Positions 1 through 8,872 are shown, numbered from the stretch's first letter. The stretch: DNA of 64,000 nucleotides from Rhodobacterales bacterium (GCA_002746935.1 PDRW01000039.1:1-64000); one strand, 5' to 3'. Numbers and translations are program-made. Notes: generated by a model not told the origin, from the letters alone.

Positions 1-448
1 GGCCGCCCGGCCGCCCCGCCAGCGCCTCAGCGCCGCCGGTGAAGGCGTATCTACGGGCGCAGACCAAAACACGCAAGAAGTTTTTTGAAGAAATATGGCT
101 TTTTTTGGAAGCCGTCCTGAAAGTGTTTTGAAACCAATTGGTTATATGATGTGAGTTAACCGCAAACCCGCTGTACGCGGCAATGGCAGGGCAAGCGGTG
201 GTGTGGAACACCGGTTTTGGGCGGGTCATGCCGGGTTCACATGGGGAATCGCGGGGGCGGTTCCCGGGTTTGGCCGGTTTCGTGGGGCCGATTCCGCCCC
301 GGGTCACGCGGAATTGGCCGGCGTCGTGATGGTTTCGGGGGGAATCGCCGCTTCGGGATCGGTTTCCGTACCCCCGGAGGAAGCCCCGAATCGTGTCGGG
401 TGAAGCGGCGCCCCCCTGGGGCCCCGCGTTGAAACTGGGAGCAGATAT
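1..448. other. Left-edge region without a recognisable gene
   Basis: I see no convincing coding sequence here. The first 60 bases are GC-rich and could be the tail of a feature outside the window. Positions 70-165 are strikingly AT-rich for this genome and contain a perfect 12-bp palindrome (133-144), so this is probably the promoter and leader of the glycosyltransferase fusion that starts at 449. The rest, about 170-440, is GC-rich and its short open frames show no domain signature. Confidence 0.5.
129..151 (+). promoter_or_regulatory. Palindrome and promoter-like AT-rich patch
   Basis: AACCAATTGGTT at 133-144 is a perfect palindrome. It overlaps a TTGAAA-like hexamer (129-134) and is followed by TATGAT (146-151). 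The spacing between the two hexamers is too short for a standard sigma-70 pair, so the palindrome may be an operator overlapping a -10 element. This is the only such patch upstream of the gene at 449, but it lies 300 bases away. Confidence 0.3.
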
Positions 449-2251
449 GTGAGCGAGAAGCAGAGCGACATTGTGGCAGTCTACCGGGGCGTTCGCGTTC
501 CTGCTTCTCCGTTTCTCACCGAACCCCGCATCACCCGGCTCAACGAAGGGCGCTACGAGGCCGAAGAGGTGGCCGGGGCGCTGGAGGTGGTGCGGGCGGG
601 CGACCGGGTGCTGGAACTGGGCGCCGGGCTCGGGGCGGTCGGCGCCGCCATTGCGCTCAACGCCCGGCCCGCGGCGCTGCTGTCCTTCGAGGCGAACCCC
701 GATCTCATCCCCCATATCCGGGCGCTCCACCGGGCGAACGGGCTCGAGGGCGTCATCGAGTTGCGCAATCAGGTGCTGGTGAGCGCACCCAACCGCCCCG
801 GGACCGTCACCTTTCACCGGCGCAGTTCTTTTCTCGGGTCATCGCTGCTGGCGCCGGAGGGCAAACCGGTGCGGCCTGTCGAGGTGGCTACGGCGGATTT
901 CGCTGAAGTGGTGGCGGCGTTCCGGCCCGATGTGCTGGTGATGGACATCGAGGGCGGCGAGCTTGAGCTTTTGCGCCACGCGGATCTGGCCGGGTTGCAT
1001 GCGGTGGTGCTGGAGTTTCACCCAAGGTTTTACGGCAAGGACGGAATGCAGAGCTGCAAGGCGGTGTTGCGACGGGCAGGGTTTCGCAAATGCGAGGGGT
1101 TTTCGAGCCGGCTGGTCTGGACCTGCACCCGGCGCGGGCACAGCGGCCCGGTCGCTGCCCTTGCGGTCGACACGCCACCGGACCCGGGGGGCGGCTGGTC
1201 GCATGAGATCGCCACGGTGGATAGCGCGATCGTGCAGGCGTCCGGGGGGGACGAGAAATTTTCGCCCGCGGGGGTGATGCGCCCCGATGGCAGCGACATG
1301 CCGGAAGCCGCCGTCTGGATCGGCAACCGTCGCAGCACCCGGCCTTTCCGGCGCCCCGAACGGGTGGCGGAAGAGATTTCCGGCACCTGGCTCTGGGGCG
1401 GGACGCTGTGGAACTATTTCGCGCATTTCATCGTCGAAAGCTCCGGAAGGCTCTGGGGGCTCGACCGCCTGCGGCCGCAACCCGACGGCATTCTTTATAT
1501 TCCCCGCCGCCACTCCCGGGAAGACGGGCTCGCCGCTTTCCAGAAAGGCTTCTACGCCGCGCTCGGGATCACCCTGCCAATCCGCGTGGTGCGCGACAGC
1601 GCCCGGGTCGAACGGCTGATCGTGCCGGGGCAGGGCTTCGGGCTCGGCGCGATTTCCGCCGGAACCGCACCCTTCCGGGCGTGGATCCACGCCAATTTCG
1701 GCAAGGGCATTGCCCCTGACGGCCCCGAAAGGCTCTATATCTCGCGCAGTCTCATGGGGGCGGGCCGTGGCAGGCTCATCGGCGAGGACCGGATCGGGAC
1801 GGACCTCACGCGCGAGGGCTACGAGGTCTTTCACCCGCAGAAACACGCCATCGCCACCCAGATCGCGCGTTACAAGGCGGCGAAACGGGTGGTGGCGGCG
1901 GAGGGCTCGGCGCTTCACCTTTTCGCCTTTGTCGGACGCCCGGACCAGGCGGTCGCGGTCATCCCGCGGCGGCGCTCGCGGGCGACGGCGCATCTCCTGT
2001 CGCAGCTCACAAGCTTCACCGGCACCGCGCCCACGGTGTTGAAAGTATTGCGTGAGGTCTGGCAGCCGGTCCATTCGCGGCGCAAACGTCTGGCGGCCGG
2101 GGAGCCGGACCTGCCGCTCCTGCAGGCGGGGTTGCGTGCGGCGGGGTTCATCGGCGATGGTCCGCAATGGGCACCGCTCGACAACGAGGCGGTGCGCGCG
2201 GCCCTTGGGAAGGGCTACCGGCCGACGGGCGAGACCCTGCTGCCGGATTGA
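449..2251 (+). CDS. FkbM-type methyltransferase fused to GT61 glycosyltransferase
   Basis: The 600-residue protein seems to join two modules. Residues about 1-225 look like an FkbM-family SAM methyltransferase: a glycine-rich SAM motif (VLELGAGLGAVGA), then VMDIEGGE, typical of motif post II, and VVLEFHP. Residues about 250-600 resemble the DUF563/GT61 glycosyltransferases, with WNYFAHFIVES, ERLYISRS and a late AEGSALHLFAF segment. It has no signal peptide and is probably cytoplasmic, acting on a surface polysaccharide or glycan. The start is GTG at 449 with GGGAG about ten bases upstream; an ATG two bases earlier is in another frame. FkbM enzymes methylate sugar hydroxyls and GT61 enzymes transfer pentoses or hexoses; the substrate here cannot be told. 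Confidence 0.8.
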   Translation: MSEKQSDIVAVYRGVRVPASPFLTEPRITRLNEGRYEAEEVAGALEVVRAGDRVLELGAGLGAVGAAIALNARPAALLSFEANPDLIPHIRALHRANGLEGVIELRNQVLVSAPNRPGTVTFHRRSSFLGSSLLAPEGKPVRPVEVATADFAEVVAAFRPDVLVMDIEGGELELLRHADLAGLHAVVLEFHPRFYGKDGMQSCKAVLRRAGFRKCEGFSSRLVWTCTRRGHSGPVAALAVDTPPDPGGGWSHEIATVDSAIVQASGGDEKFSPAGVMRPDGSDMPEAAVWIGNRRSTRPFRRPERVAEEISGTWLWGGTLWNYFAHFIVESSGRLWGLDRLRPQPDGILYIPRRHSREDGLAAFQKGFYAALGITLPIRVVRDSARVERLIVPGQGFGLGAISAGTAPFRAWIHANFGKGIAPDGPERLYISRSLMGAGRGRLIGEDRIGTDLTREGYEVFHPQKHAIATQIARYKAAKRVVAAEGSALHLFAFVGRPDQAVAVIPRRRSRATAHLLSQLTSFTGTAPTVLKVLREVWQPVHSRRKRLAAGEPDLPLLQAGLRAAGFIGDGPQWAPLDNEAVRAALGKGYRPTGETLLPD

Positions 2252-2267
2252 GCCGGGCCCGGGCGTT

Positions 2268-2885
2268 TCAGGCCCGCGCCACCCGGCCAGGGCTGCGCCC
2301 TTTCGGGAGCCACCTCAGTCCGACCAGCAGCGCCAGCAGCCCGAGATACACCAGCGGTTCGAGCTGCCAGCCCTTGCGCAGCATCACGAAATGGGCCGCG
2401 CCCAGAAGTGCCGCCGGATAGACCAGCCTGTGCAGCCTGCGCCACGCCGGGCCCAGCCTGCGGATCGCGGCATTGGTCGAGGTCGCGGCCAGCGGCACGA
2501 GCAGCAGAAAGCCCGCCATGCCGACGGCGATATAGGGGCGCTTCACGACCTCGCCAAGCGCAACCCGGAGAGCGCCCACGTCAAGCACCAGCCAGACCGC
2601 GACATGGGCGGCAATGTAATAGAAGGCGAGCAGCCCCAGCATCCGGCGGAACCTCAGGAGGTTCAGCCCGGTGAAGCGTCTGAGCGGCGTGACCATGAGC
2701 CCGGCGGCAAGAAATTGCAGCCCGAGGAGCCCCAGCCGGTGTTCCAGCGCCTCGACCGGCTCGATCCCGAGCCTTCCGCTGGCCGCGAGGTAGACGTACC
2801 ACAAAGGCACCGCGAGACCGGTGAGGTAGAAGGGCCAGGTGGGCAGCCTGCGGGCCGCCGCATTGAGGCGGTCTGTCACGGCCAT
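2268..2885 (-). CDS. msrQ: Protein-methionine-sulfoxide reductase heme-binding subunit MsrQ
   Basis: This 205-residue, six-helix membrane protein matches MsrQ (YedZ), the heme b and flavin membrane partner that passes electrons from the inner membrane to periplasmic MsrP. Family features include the helix with RMLGLLAFYYIAAHV, the WRRLHRLVYP segment carrying a heme-ligand histidine, and the helix with AAHFVMLRKGW. Its start codon overlaps the msrP stop by one base (TGATG), so the two are translationally coupled. The length is normal for the family. Its 3' end faces the fusion gene that ends at 2251, 16 bases away. Confidence 0.92.
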   Translation of the reverse strand: MAVTDRLNAAARRLPTWPFYLTGLAVPLWYVYLAASGRLGIEPVEALEHRLGLLGLQFLAAGLMVTPLRRFTGLNLLRFRRMLGLLAFYYIAAHVAVWLVLDVGALRVALGEVVKRPYIAVGMAGFLLLVPLAATSTNAAIRRLGPAWRRLHRLVYPAALLGAAHFVMLRKGWQLEPLVYLGLLALLVGLRWLPKGRSPGRVARA

Positions 2886-3823
2886 CAGAAATATGTCTCC
2901 AGATCCATGCCCTCATAAAGATGCGCCACCTCGTCTTCGTAGCCGTTGAACATCAGGGTATCGACCTTCGGGGCGAACAGCCCGCCGCCGATCACCCGTT
3001 CGCGCGCCTGGCTCCAGCGCGGATGCGACACATTCGGGTTCACATTGCTGTAGAAGCCGTATTCGCGCGGGTTGGCCCTGTTCCAGCTGGTGGGGGGCTC
3101 GTCTTCGGTGAGGCTGATCCGCACGATCGACTTGATCGACTTGAAGCCATATTTCCACGGCACCACCAGACGCAGCGGCGCGCCGTTCTGCTTCGGCAGC
3201 GCCTCGCCATAGAGCCCGGTGGCGAGCAGGGTGAGCGGGTGCATCGCCTCGTCAAGCCGCAAGCCTTCGACATAGGGCCAGTCCAGCACCGCGCGTTTGA
3301 CGCCCGGCATTTCGTCAGGGCGCAGCGCGGTTTCGAAGGCCACATAGCGGGCCTTTGACTGCACCCCCAGCCTGTCGAGCAGCCGGTTGAGCTCGAACCC
3401 GTTCCACGGGATCACCATCGACCACGCCTCGACACAGCGGAAGCGGTAGATCCGTTCCTCGATGTCGATCCCGTCGATCAGCTCCGCCAGATCGTAGGTG
3501 CCGGGCCTGTCGACCAGCCCGTCGATCTGCACCGTCCAGCCTTCGGTGGACAGCCGGTGGGCGTATCTGGCGGGATCGTCCTTGCCGGTGCCGAATTCGT
3601 AGAAATTGCAATAGCCGGAAATCTGCTCAAGGCTGTTCGGCGCGCCGCTGGCCGGCGCTTGCGCCGCCGCCGGCCCGCTGAAAGAGCGAACCCCCAGCCC
3701 GGCGGCCCCGGCGAGCCCCAGCCCCGCGGCCCCGGCCATGATCCGGCGACGGTTGATGAAGGCCGCCTTCGGCGTCACATCCGCCCGGGTCGGTTTGTTG
3801 CTCGGCTTGTGCGTGGAAACCAT
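2885..3823 (-). CDS. msrP: Protein-methionine-sulfoxide reductase catalytic subunit MsrP
   Basis: The 312-residue molybdopterin protein (YedY/MsrP) reduces methionine sulfoxide in oxidised periplasmic proteins. The N-terminus has a twin-arginine signal ([11 protein letters not shown] at about 24-34), as expected for a cofactor-loaded Tat substrate. [17 protein letters not shown] contains the conserved cysteine that ligates molybdenum. AGGAG lies about six bases before the ATG. The msrP stop overlaps the msrQ start, giving the usual msrPQ operon. It depends on molybdate, which links it to modABC at 49-51.5 kb. Confidence 0.95.
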   Translation of the reverse strand: MVSTHKPSNKPTRADVTPKAAFINRRRIMAGAAGLGLAGAAGLGVRSFSGPAAAQAPASGAPNSLEQISGYCNFYEFGTGKDDPARYAHRLSTEGWTVQIDGLVDRPGTYDLAELIDGIDIEERIYRFRCVEAWSMVIPWNGFELNRLLDRLGVQSKARYVAFETALRPDEMPGVKRAVLDWPYVEGLRLDEAMHPLTLLATGLYGEALPKQNGAPLRLVVPWKYGFKSIKSIVRISLTEDEPPTSWNRANPREYGFYSNVNPNVSHPRWSQARERVIGGGLFAPKVDTLMFNGYEDEVAHLYEGMDLETYF

Positions 3824-3898
3824 GCCATTCTCCTCTTCAGCCGGACGACCTTAGCCGCCGCCCCCGGAAAAGCCAAAACACGTCTTGTCACGCGGGTA

Positions 3899-5389
3899 TC
3901 ACACAAGCGCGCGCGTGGTGTAACTCGGATAGATCTCGTTCATCGGCACCGAACGCCCGTCAGGCTGAACGATGCGCACATGGCTGCGGCGCATCTGCCG
4001 CGGCTCGGGCACGCCGCAACTGTGGGCGATGGTCTCCACCTCGTCCACCAGGCTCTGCACATAATGCGCCACCCGCTCGGCCTTGTCCTCCGGCACCAGC
4101 CCCTTTTGCAGCCGGGCGTCATGGGTGGTGATTCCGGTCGGACAGGTGTTGCGGTTGCATTTCAGCGCCTGAATGCAGCCGAGCGCGAACATGAAGCCGC
4201 GCGCGGAGGTGACGAAATCGGCCCCCGCACAGATCGCCCAGGCAACATCGGCGGGGTTCACCAGCTTGCCGCTGGCGATGATGCGGATGCGTTCCGACAG
4301 CCCGCGCTGGTCGCGCAGATCGACGATCCTGGGCAGGGCCTCGCGCACCGGCATGCCGACGAGGTCGATCAGCGGCATCGGCGCCGCACCGGTGCCGCCC
4401 TCGCCACCGTCGATGGTGATGAAATCCGGCGCGCTCTCCGGGCCGCGGCGCAGCACCAGATCGAACAGCTCCGCAAACGGGTCGATCCGCCCGACCGCCG
4501 CCTTGAACCCCACCGGCTTGCCGGTGACCTCGCGCACATGGGCGATCATGTCGAGCAGATCGCCCCAGCTCTCCACCTCTTCGTGGCGGTTCGGGCTGCG
4601 GCTGGCCTCGCCCACCGGAATACCGCGAATTTCGGCGATTTCTTCCGTAACCTTGGCCCCGGGCAGGATGCCGCCCTTGCCGGGCTTGGCGCCCTGGCTC
4701 AGCTTGACCTCGAACATTTTTATCTGCGGATGACTGGCCACCTTGCGGAGTTTCTCGTCCGACAGCCCGCCCTCGGGGTCGCGCACGCCGTATTTGGCGG
4801 TGCCGATCTGGTAGACGATATCCGCGCCCCCCTGGAGGTGAAACGGCGAGACCCCGCCTTCGCCGGTGTTCATCCAGACGCCGGCCTGTTTCGCGCCCCG
4901 GCTGAGCGCCAGCACCGCCGGCCGCGACAGCGCGCCGTAGCTCATGCCCGAGATGTTGAAGAACGACGGCGCCAGATAGGGCTCGCGCGCACCGGCGCCG
5001 ATCATCAGCGGTTCGGTTCTGGTGAATTCCGACCCCAGCGGCGGAAAGGCCGCGTTCATGAAGATCGTCGTCCCCGGCATGGTGATGGAGCGGGTGGAGC
5101 CGAAGGCCACGGTGTTGTCATGGCCCTCGGCGGCGCGGTAGATCCATTCGCGCTGCGCCCGGTTGAACGGCATTTCCTCGCGGTCCATGGCGAAGAAATA
5201 CTGCCGGAAGAATTCGCCAAGCGAGGTGAACAGGGCACGGAACCGGCCGATCACCGGATAATTGCGCCGCACCGCATCCGCCGTCTGCACCCTGTCGATC
5301 ACATAGAGCACCATGGCCAGAACGATCGCCAGGCCAATCGCGGTGACAAACGCCAGAGCCAGCCACTTCAGCCAAAACATCATGTCCAT
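3899..5389 (-). CDS. Membrane-anchored FMN-binding glutamate synthase family protein
   Basis: The 496-residue protein has one N-terminal hydrophobic segment (about 5-30) followed by the FMN/[3Fe-4S] glutamate synthase domain. The phosphate-binding region (TIDGGEGGTGAAP) and the cysteine set GCIQALKCNRNTCPTG are clear. It lacks the glutaminase domain of GltB, so it belongs to the stand-alone GltS-domain oxidoreductases, which are common in alphaproteobacteria and of uncertain substrate. GGGGAGAG precedes the first ATG; two more in-frame ATGs follow within four codons. The gene is read in the same direction as msrPQ, 75 bases upstream of the msrP stop is not involved: it lies downstream of msrP, and may be independent. 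Confidence 0.85.
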   Translation of the reverse strand: MDMMFWLKWLALAFVTAIGLAIVLAMVLYVIDRVQTADAVRRNYPVIGRFRALFTSLGEFFRQYFFAMDREEMPFNRAQREWIYRAAEGHDNTVAFGSTRSITMPGTTIFMNAAFPPLGSEFTRTEPLMIGAGAREPYLAPSFFNISGMSYGALSRPAVLALSRGAKQAGVWMNTGEGGVSPFHLQGGADIVYQIGTAKYGVRDPEGGLSDEKLRKVASHPQIKMFEVKLSQGAKPGKGGILPGAKVTEEIAEIRGIPVGEASRSPNRHEEVESWGDLLDMIAHVREVTGKPVGFKAAVGRIDPFAELFDLVLRRGPESAPDFITIDGGEGGTGAAPMPLIDLVGMPVREALPRIVDLRDQRGLSERIRIIASGKLVNPADVAWAICAGADFVTSARGFMFALGCIQALKCNRNTCPTGITTHDARLQKGLVPEDKAERVAHYVQSLVDEVETIAHSCGVPEPRQMRRSHVRIVQPDGRSVPMNEIYPSYTTRALV

Positions 5390-5786
5390 CGAACTCTCCC
5401 CGGTTTTCAGGGACTATCCTAGCCGATTGGCAGAAAAGAGCAGCAAAGATCGCTCCCCCAACCGCGAAAACCTGCCGCGAAGATCCACCGCGCAGGCCCG
5501 GCAGAAAGCGCTGGCGGCAAGGACTGGCGGGAAAAGGATCGCCGGGGTTTTCGCACGGTTTCGGCGCCGCCTTGCCGAAACCGCGGGCACCACCCGGAGA
5601 AGCTCCGCCGGCCCGCCTTTGCCCCTCTTGCAGCGGCATGAAACCGCCCGCTGCCAGCCCCGAAACCCGCGGGTCCACGCCCATTCCTGCGGATTTCACC
5701 GGCACCGGTGCACCCCGGGAGCAAAGCTGGCCAAATGACCCTGCGCAAAGACGCAAAACCAGAACCAAAACGTAAGGAGAGGATCC
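5390..5786. other. Non-coding region upstream of the EF-hand genes
   Basis: About 400 bases separate the glutamate-synthase-like gene, which is transcribed leftwards, from the first EF-hand gene, which is transcribed rightwards. Open frames here are short and carry no recognisable domain. It must hold two divergent promoters, but I see no strong consensus. Only the AAGGAGAG ribosome site just before 5787 is obvious. Confidence 0.5.
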
Positions 5787-6032
5787 ATGAAAATCACCAA
5801 GTTCGCGCCCGTCGCCCTCAGCCTGCTGCTCGCCGCCCCGGCCTTTGCCGAAGCGGCGAACCCGGATGCCGACGGCGACGGCGTTGTGTCGATGGAAGAA
5901 TTCGTGGCCGCCTGGCCCGATCTCAAGGAAGACAGCTTCGCGCTTGTCGACACCAACAAGGACGGTACGCTCGACGCCGAAGAAATCACCGCAGCCACCG
6001 AAGCGGGGCTTCTGCCCGCGCTCGATCTCTGA
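5787..6032 (+). CDS. Small exported EF-hand protein
   Basis: This 81-residue precursor has a signal peptide (cleavage probable after AFAEA, near residue 22) and two EF-hand calcium loops in the mature part: DADGDGVVSMEE and DTNKDGTLDAEE. Each has the expected D-x-D/N-x-D-G and a terminal glutamate. It is probably a periplasmic calcium-binding protein. The start has an excellent AAGGAGAG site. A second gene of the same design follows at 6231, so this looks like a duplicated pair. The stop codon lies inside an exact 11-bp tandem duplication (6025-6046), which places a second TGA in another register. Confidence 0.85.
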   Translation: MKITKFAPVALSLLLAAPAFAEAANPDADGDGVVSMEEFVAAWPDLKEDSFALVDTNKDGTLDAEEITAATEAGLLPALDL

Positions 6033-6046
6033 GCCATCTCTGAGCC
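6025..6046. repeat. Exact 11-bp tandem duplication over a stop codon
   Basis: ATCTCTGAGCC occurs twice back to back (6025-6035 and 6036-6046) at the end of the first EF-hand gene. It looks like a slippage duplication, one of several at gene junctions in this window. Confidence 0.8.
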
Positions 6047-6200
6047 AACCGCCCCGCCGGACCACCGGCGGGGCACCCCATGCCGCCGGAGGGTTTCGCA
6101 GGCGGGCTCCGGGGCGCTTTCGGCTTCGCCCCCCTCTGCCTCGAGTAAAGCGCAACCCCGCCTGCACGACCCCGCACCCGGACCTCTGCCAACTCCCCGC

Positions 6201-6230
6201 CAGGAAAGCACCGCCCAGGAAAGCACCGCC
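6201..6230. repeat. Exact 15-bp tandem duplication containing a ribosome site
   Basis: CAGGAAAGCACCGCC is present twice (6201-6215 and 6216-6230) immediately before the ATG of the second EF-hand gene. Each copy carries an AGGAAAG Shine-Dalgarno-like core; the second copy is at working distance. Confidence 0.85.
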
Positions 6231-6497
6231 ATGAAAAATTCCATCACGACCGCCGCTCTGATCGCCGCCGCTTCCGGCGCCGGTTTCACCGCGGCCTTTG
6301 CACAGGACGCCATGGACGGCGACACCAACGGCGACGGGATGGTCTCGATCGCCGAGTTGAAGGCGCTCTACACCGATATGCCGGAAGAGACGCTCACCGC
6401 CGGGTTCGAACAGGTCGACATCGACCGCGACGGGCTGCTGAACGATTACGAAATCGCCCTTGCCCGGGAAGCGGGCATCTTCCCGCCCCGCGACTGA
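6231..6497 (+). CDS. Small exported EF-hand protein, second copy type
   Basis: An 88-residue precursor with a signal peptide (cleavage likely after AFAQ, near residue 25). Two EF-hand loops follow, DTNGDGMVSIAE and DIDRDGLLNDYE. Organisation and C-terminus (LAREAGIFP here, ATEAGLLP in the neighbour) match the protein encoded at 5787-6032, so the two are probably paralogues from a local duplication. A periplasmic calcium-binding role is inferred from the motifs only. The next gene, plsC, is on the opposite strand and ends at 6559. Confidence 0.83.
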   Translation: MKNSITTAALIAAASGAGFTAAFAQDAMDGDTNGDGMVSIAELKALYTDMPEETLTAGFEQVDIDRDGLLNDYEIALAREAGIFPPRD

Positions 6498-6558
6498 GCG
6501 CTCCGGTACGTGGCGCCAGGCCCGGGGAACGCAGACCCGCGTCTGCCCCCCGGCGCTT

Positions 6559-7305
6559 TCACGCGTGAACAGCCGCCGGCCCTTCGATCCCGGCCCCGGC
6601 CATCAGCCGGTCGGAATGGGTCTCGATCGCCTGTTCCACCCGTTCCATGAAATCCGCCATCTCCAGCCCCGCCTCGATCGCGGGCAGAAACTCCACCACC
6701 GCCACCCCCGGCCAGCGCATGATGCCGTGGCGTTTCCAGAACACCCCCACATTGGTGGCCGCCGGAATCACCGCCTGCCCGGTCTCGCGGTAGAGCACCC
6801 CGGTGCCGATCTTGTAGGGCCGTGTGGCCCCGGGCGCCACCCGGGTGCCCTGCGGAAAGATGATCAGCTGCCCGGGCCGCGACCGCCCCGCCTTCACCGC
6901 CGCCACCATCTGCCGGACCGCCGCGCCGCGCTTGCCCCGGTCGACGGGGATGCACCCGATCCTGCGGGCGAAGAAACCGACGATCGGCGTATGGACCAGC
7001 TGCTTTTTCATGATGAACTTCGGCCGCGGCACCGCGGAAACGATCAGGATGATGTCGAAGAAGCTCTGGTGCTTAGAGGCGATGATGACCTCGCCGGTGG
7101 GCACCTCGCCACGGATCTCGGACTTCAGCCCCACCAGAACCCGCGCCAGCCAGCGCACGAAATTGCAATAGGAATGCACCGCCCGGAAGGCACCGTCTTC
7201 GGTCAGCAGAACGGCGGGCAGCCAGGCCAGCGCCATGACCGCCATCGCGAGATACATCGCAAGGATGAACACCAGCGAGCGGAGGCCCTGAACGGCGGTT
7301 TTCAT
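6559..7305 (-). CDS. plsC: 1-acyl-sn-glycerol-3-phosphate acyltransferase
   Basis: The 248-residue protein has the PlsC signatures: the N-terminal membrane segment, the catalytic block SKHQSFFD (H-x5-D written as HQSFFD), the substrate block FPQGTR and IPAATN. It converts lysophosphatidic acid to phosphatidic acid at the inner membrane. The ATG at 7305 overlaps the ftsX stop (ATGA, 7302-7305), so this start is preferred over longer in-frame extensions into ftsX. Its position as third gene after ftsE and ftsX couples phospholipid synthesis to a cell-division transporter operon. Confidence 0.9.
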   Translation of the reverse strand: MKTAVQGLRSLVFILAMYLAMAVMALAWLPAVLLTEDGAFRAVHSYCNFVRWLARVLVGLKSEIRGEVPTGEVIIASKHQSFFDIILIVSAVPRPKFIMKKQLVHTPIVGFFARRIGCIPVDRGKRGAAVRQMVAAVKAGRSRPGQLIIFPQGTRVAPGATRPYKIGTGVLYRETGQAVIPAATNVGVFWKRHGIMRWPGVAVVEFLPAIEAGLEMADFMERVEQAIETHSDRLMAGAGIEGPAAVHA

Positions 7306-8204
7306 GGGCGTTCCCTCAGGGTTGCAAAGGCCGCCCGGCGGGTGGCGGCAAAGGCCACCAGGGCCGCGAGCGGCGGGATCAGCAAAGGCAGGCCCCATTC
7401 CGGCCCGGCAAAGCCGATCCCGGTCAGAAGACCCTCGCCAGCCGCGCCGGAGGGCATCAGCCACACCCCGGCCATACCGGCCAGCATGCCCCCGGTCGCG
7501 CCGAAAAAGGCGCGCAGCGTATAGCGGCGCACGAAAGCGCGGGCGATATAGCTGTCGCGCGCGCCCACAAGGCGCAGGACGCCGATCACCCTGGCATTGG
7601 CCGACAGCGCGGCGGTTGCGGCCAGCGTGATGATCGCCGCCGTGGTCGCCGCGATCAGTCCGAGCGCGACCAGACCGAAAGCCCGCATCCGGCGCGCGGC
7701 CTGCGCCAGTGGCGCGCGCCAGCGGCGATGATCGTCGAGCACCGCGCCCGGCGCTTCGCCCGCGAGCCGCGCGCCGAGCCCCGCCGCGTCATAGCCGCCG
7801 GGGCTTTCGGTGATCGCCACCAGGCGGGGCACCGGCAGGGTGTCGAGCGGCAGATCGGGGCCGAACCAGGGTTCGAGCAGCGCGCGCTGATCGTCATCCG
7901 ACAGCACCCTTGCTCCGGCCACCCCCGGCGTGCTTTCCAGCACCTCCAGCACCCGCGCAAGCTGCGCCTCGACCTGCCCCGGCGGCGCCGAGACCCGCAC
8001 GGTCGAGCTTTGGGCCAGCGCCGCGTCCCATTCGGCGGCGATCCGCCCGGTGGCGAGCGACAGCGCCAGCGCGAATACCGCGAGAAAGGCCATCGCCCCC
8101 GCGGCAAACACGGTCAGCCGGGCGGTGAAACCGGTCGGCGGCACCACCCGGTCGGCCTGCTTGTCGCCGGCGACGAGGCTCAGAGCGTTGCCCAGCCCGC
8201 TCAC
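7302..8204 (-). CDS. ftsX: Cell division protein FtsX
   Basis: The 300-residue permease-like subunit of the FtsEX complex, which couples ATP use in the cytoplasm to activation of murein hydrolases at the septum. It has a first transmembrane helix near residues 28-52, an extracytoplasmic loop, and three helices at about 170-195, 225-250 and 265-290; the cytoplasmic turn VLRLVGARDSYIARAFVRRY is typical of FtsX. The start overlaps the ftsE stop and the stop overlaps the plsC start, each by four bases (ATGA). Confidence 0.92.
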   Translation of the reverse strand: MSGLGNALSLVAGDKQADRVVPPTGFTARLTVFAAGAMAFLAVFALALSLATGRIAAEWDAALAQSSTVRVSAPPGQVEAQLARVLEVLESTPGVAGARVLSDDDQRALLEPWFGPDLPLDTLPVPRLVAITESPGGYDAAGLGARLAGEAPGAVLDDHRRWRAPLAQAARRMRAFGLVALGLIAATTAAIITLAATAALSANARVIGVLRLVGARDSYIARAFVRRYTLRAFFGATGGMLAGMAGVWLMPSGAAGEGLLTGIGFAGPEWGLPLLIPPLAALVAFAATRRAAFATLRERP

Positions 8205-8872
8205 AGCCCGGCCCCCGCAAGCTGCACCCGCCGGTCCGAAATCCGCAGCACCCGGGCCTGCACCTGCGCCTTGGCCGAGCGGATCAGGTTGAGGTCATGG
8301 GTGGCGATCATGATCGTCTTGCCCATCCGGTTGAGTTCAACCATCAGCATCAGAAGCCGGAGCGACATTTCCCAGTCGACATTGCCGGTGGGCTCGTCGG
8401 CCACGATCACTTCGGGGCTCATGATGATCGCCCGGGCCAGCGCCGCGCGCTGGCGCTCGCCGCCCGAAAGCTCCGGCGGGCATGCCGCCTTCTGATCCGC
8501 CAGCCCGACCCAGGCGAGCAGATCGTCCACCTCGCCCATGTCCACCGGCCTGCCCGAAACCGTGAGCGGCAGGGCGACGTTTTCGACAAGCGACATATGG
8601 TCGAGAAACTGCTGATCCTGATGCACCACCCCGATCCGGCGGCGGGTCATCGCCATCTCGTCGCGGCTCATGTCGCGCACATCGGTTCCAAAGATTCTCA
8701 CCCGTCCCTGCTGCGCGGTGAGCGCGCCATAGCACAATTTGAGAAGCGTCGTCTTGCCCGCTCCCGACGGCCCGGTGAGAAAGTGAAACGAGCCCGCCGT
8801 AAGATGCAGCGAAACTTCGCCGAGAAGCGGGGCTCCGCCATAGCCGTAGGTGACATCTTCCAACTCGATCAC
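8201..8872 (-). CDS. ftsE: Cell division ATP-binding protein FtsE
   Basis: A 223-residue ABC ATPase with Walker A GPSGAGKTT, Q-loop VHQDQ, signature LSGGERQR, Walker B VIVADEP and the H-loop THD. It pairs with FtsX. I place the start at GTG 8872 (VIELEDVTYGYGG), which gives the usual FtsE length and has AGGGA about ten bases upstream; the frame stays open to 8944, but those extra residues resemble no FtsE. The gene faces the zinc-ribbon gene at 9110 across a 237-bp regulatory region. Confidence 0.92.
   Translation of the reverse strand: MIELEDVTYGYGGAPLLGEVSLHLTAGSFHFLTGPSGAGKTTLLKLCYGALTAQQGRVRIFGTDVRDMSRDEMAMTRRRIGVVHQDQQFLDHMSLVENVALPLTVSGRPVDMGEVDDLLAWVGLADQKAACPPELSGGERQRAALARAIIMSPEVIVADEPTGNVDWEMSLRLLMLMVELNRMGKTIMIATHDLNLIRSAKAQVQARVLRISDRRVQLAGAGL

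Noticed and set aside
203-432. Two small open frames upstream of the FkbM/GT61 gene
   Set aside because: Gly/Arg-rich with no ribosome site or similarity; they overlap each other in different frames.
3557-5422. A 621-codon open frame on the plus strand
   Set aside because: Opposite the FMN glutamate-synthase-like gene; His/Arg/Gly-rich composition typical of a shadow.
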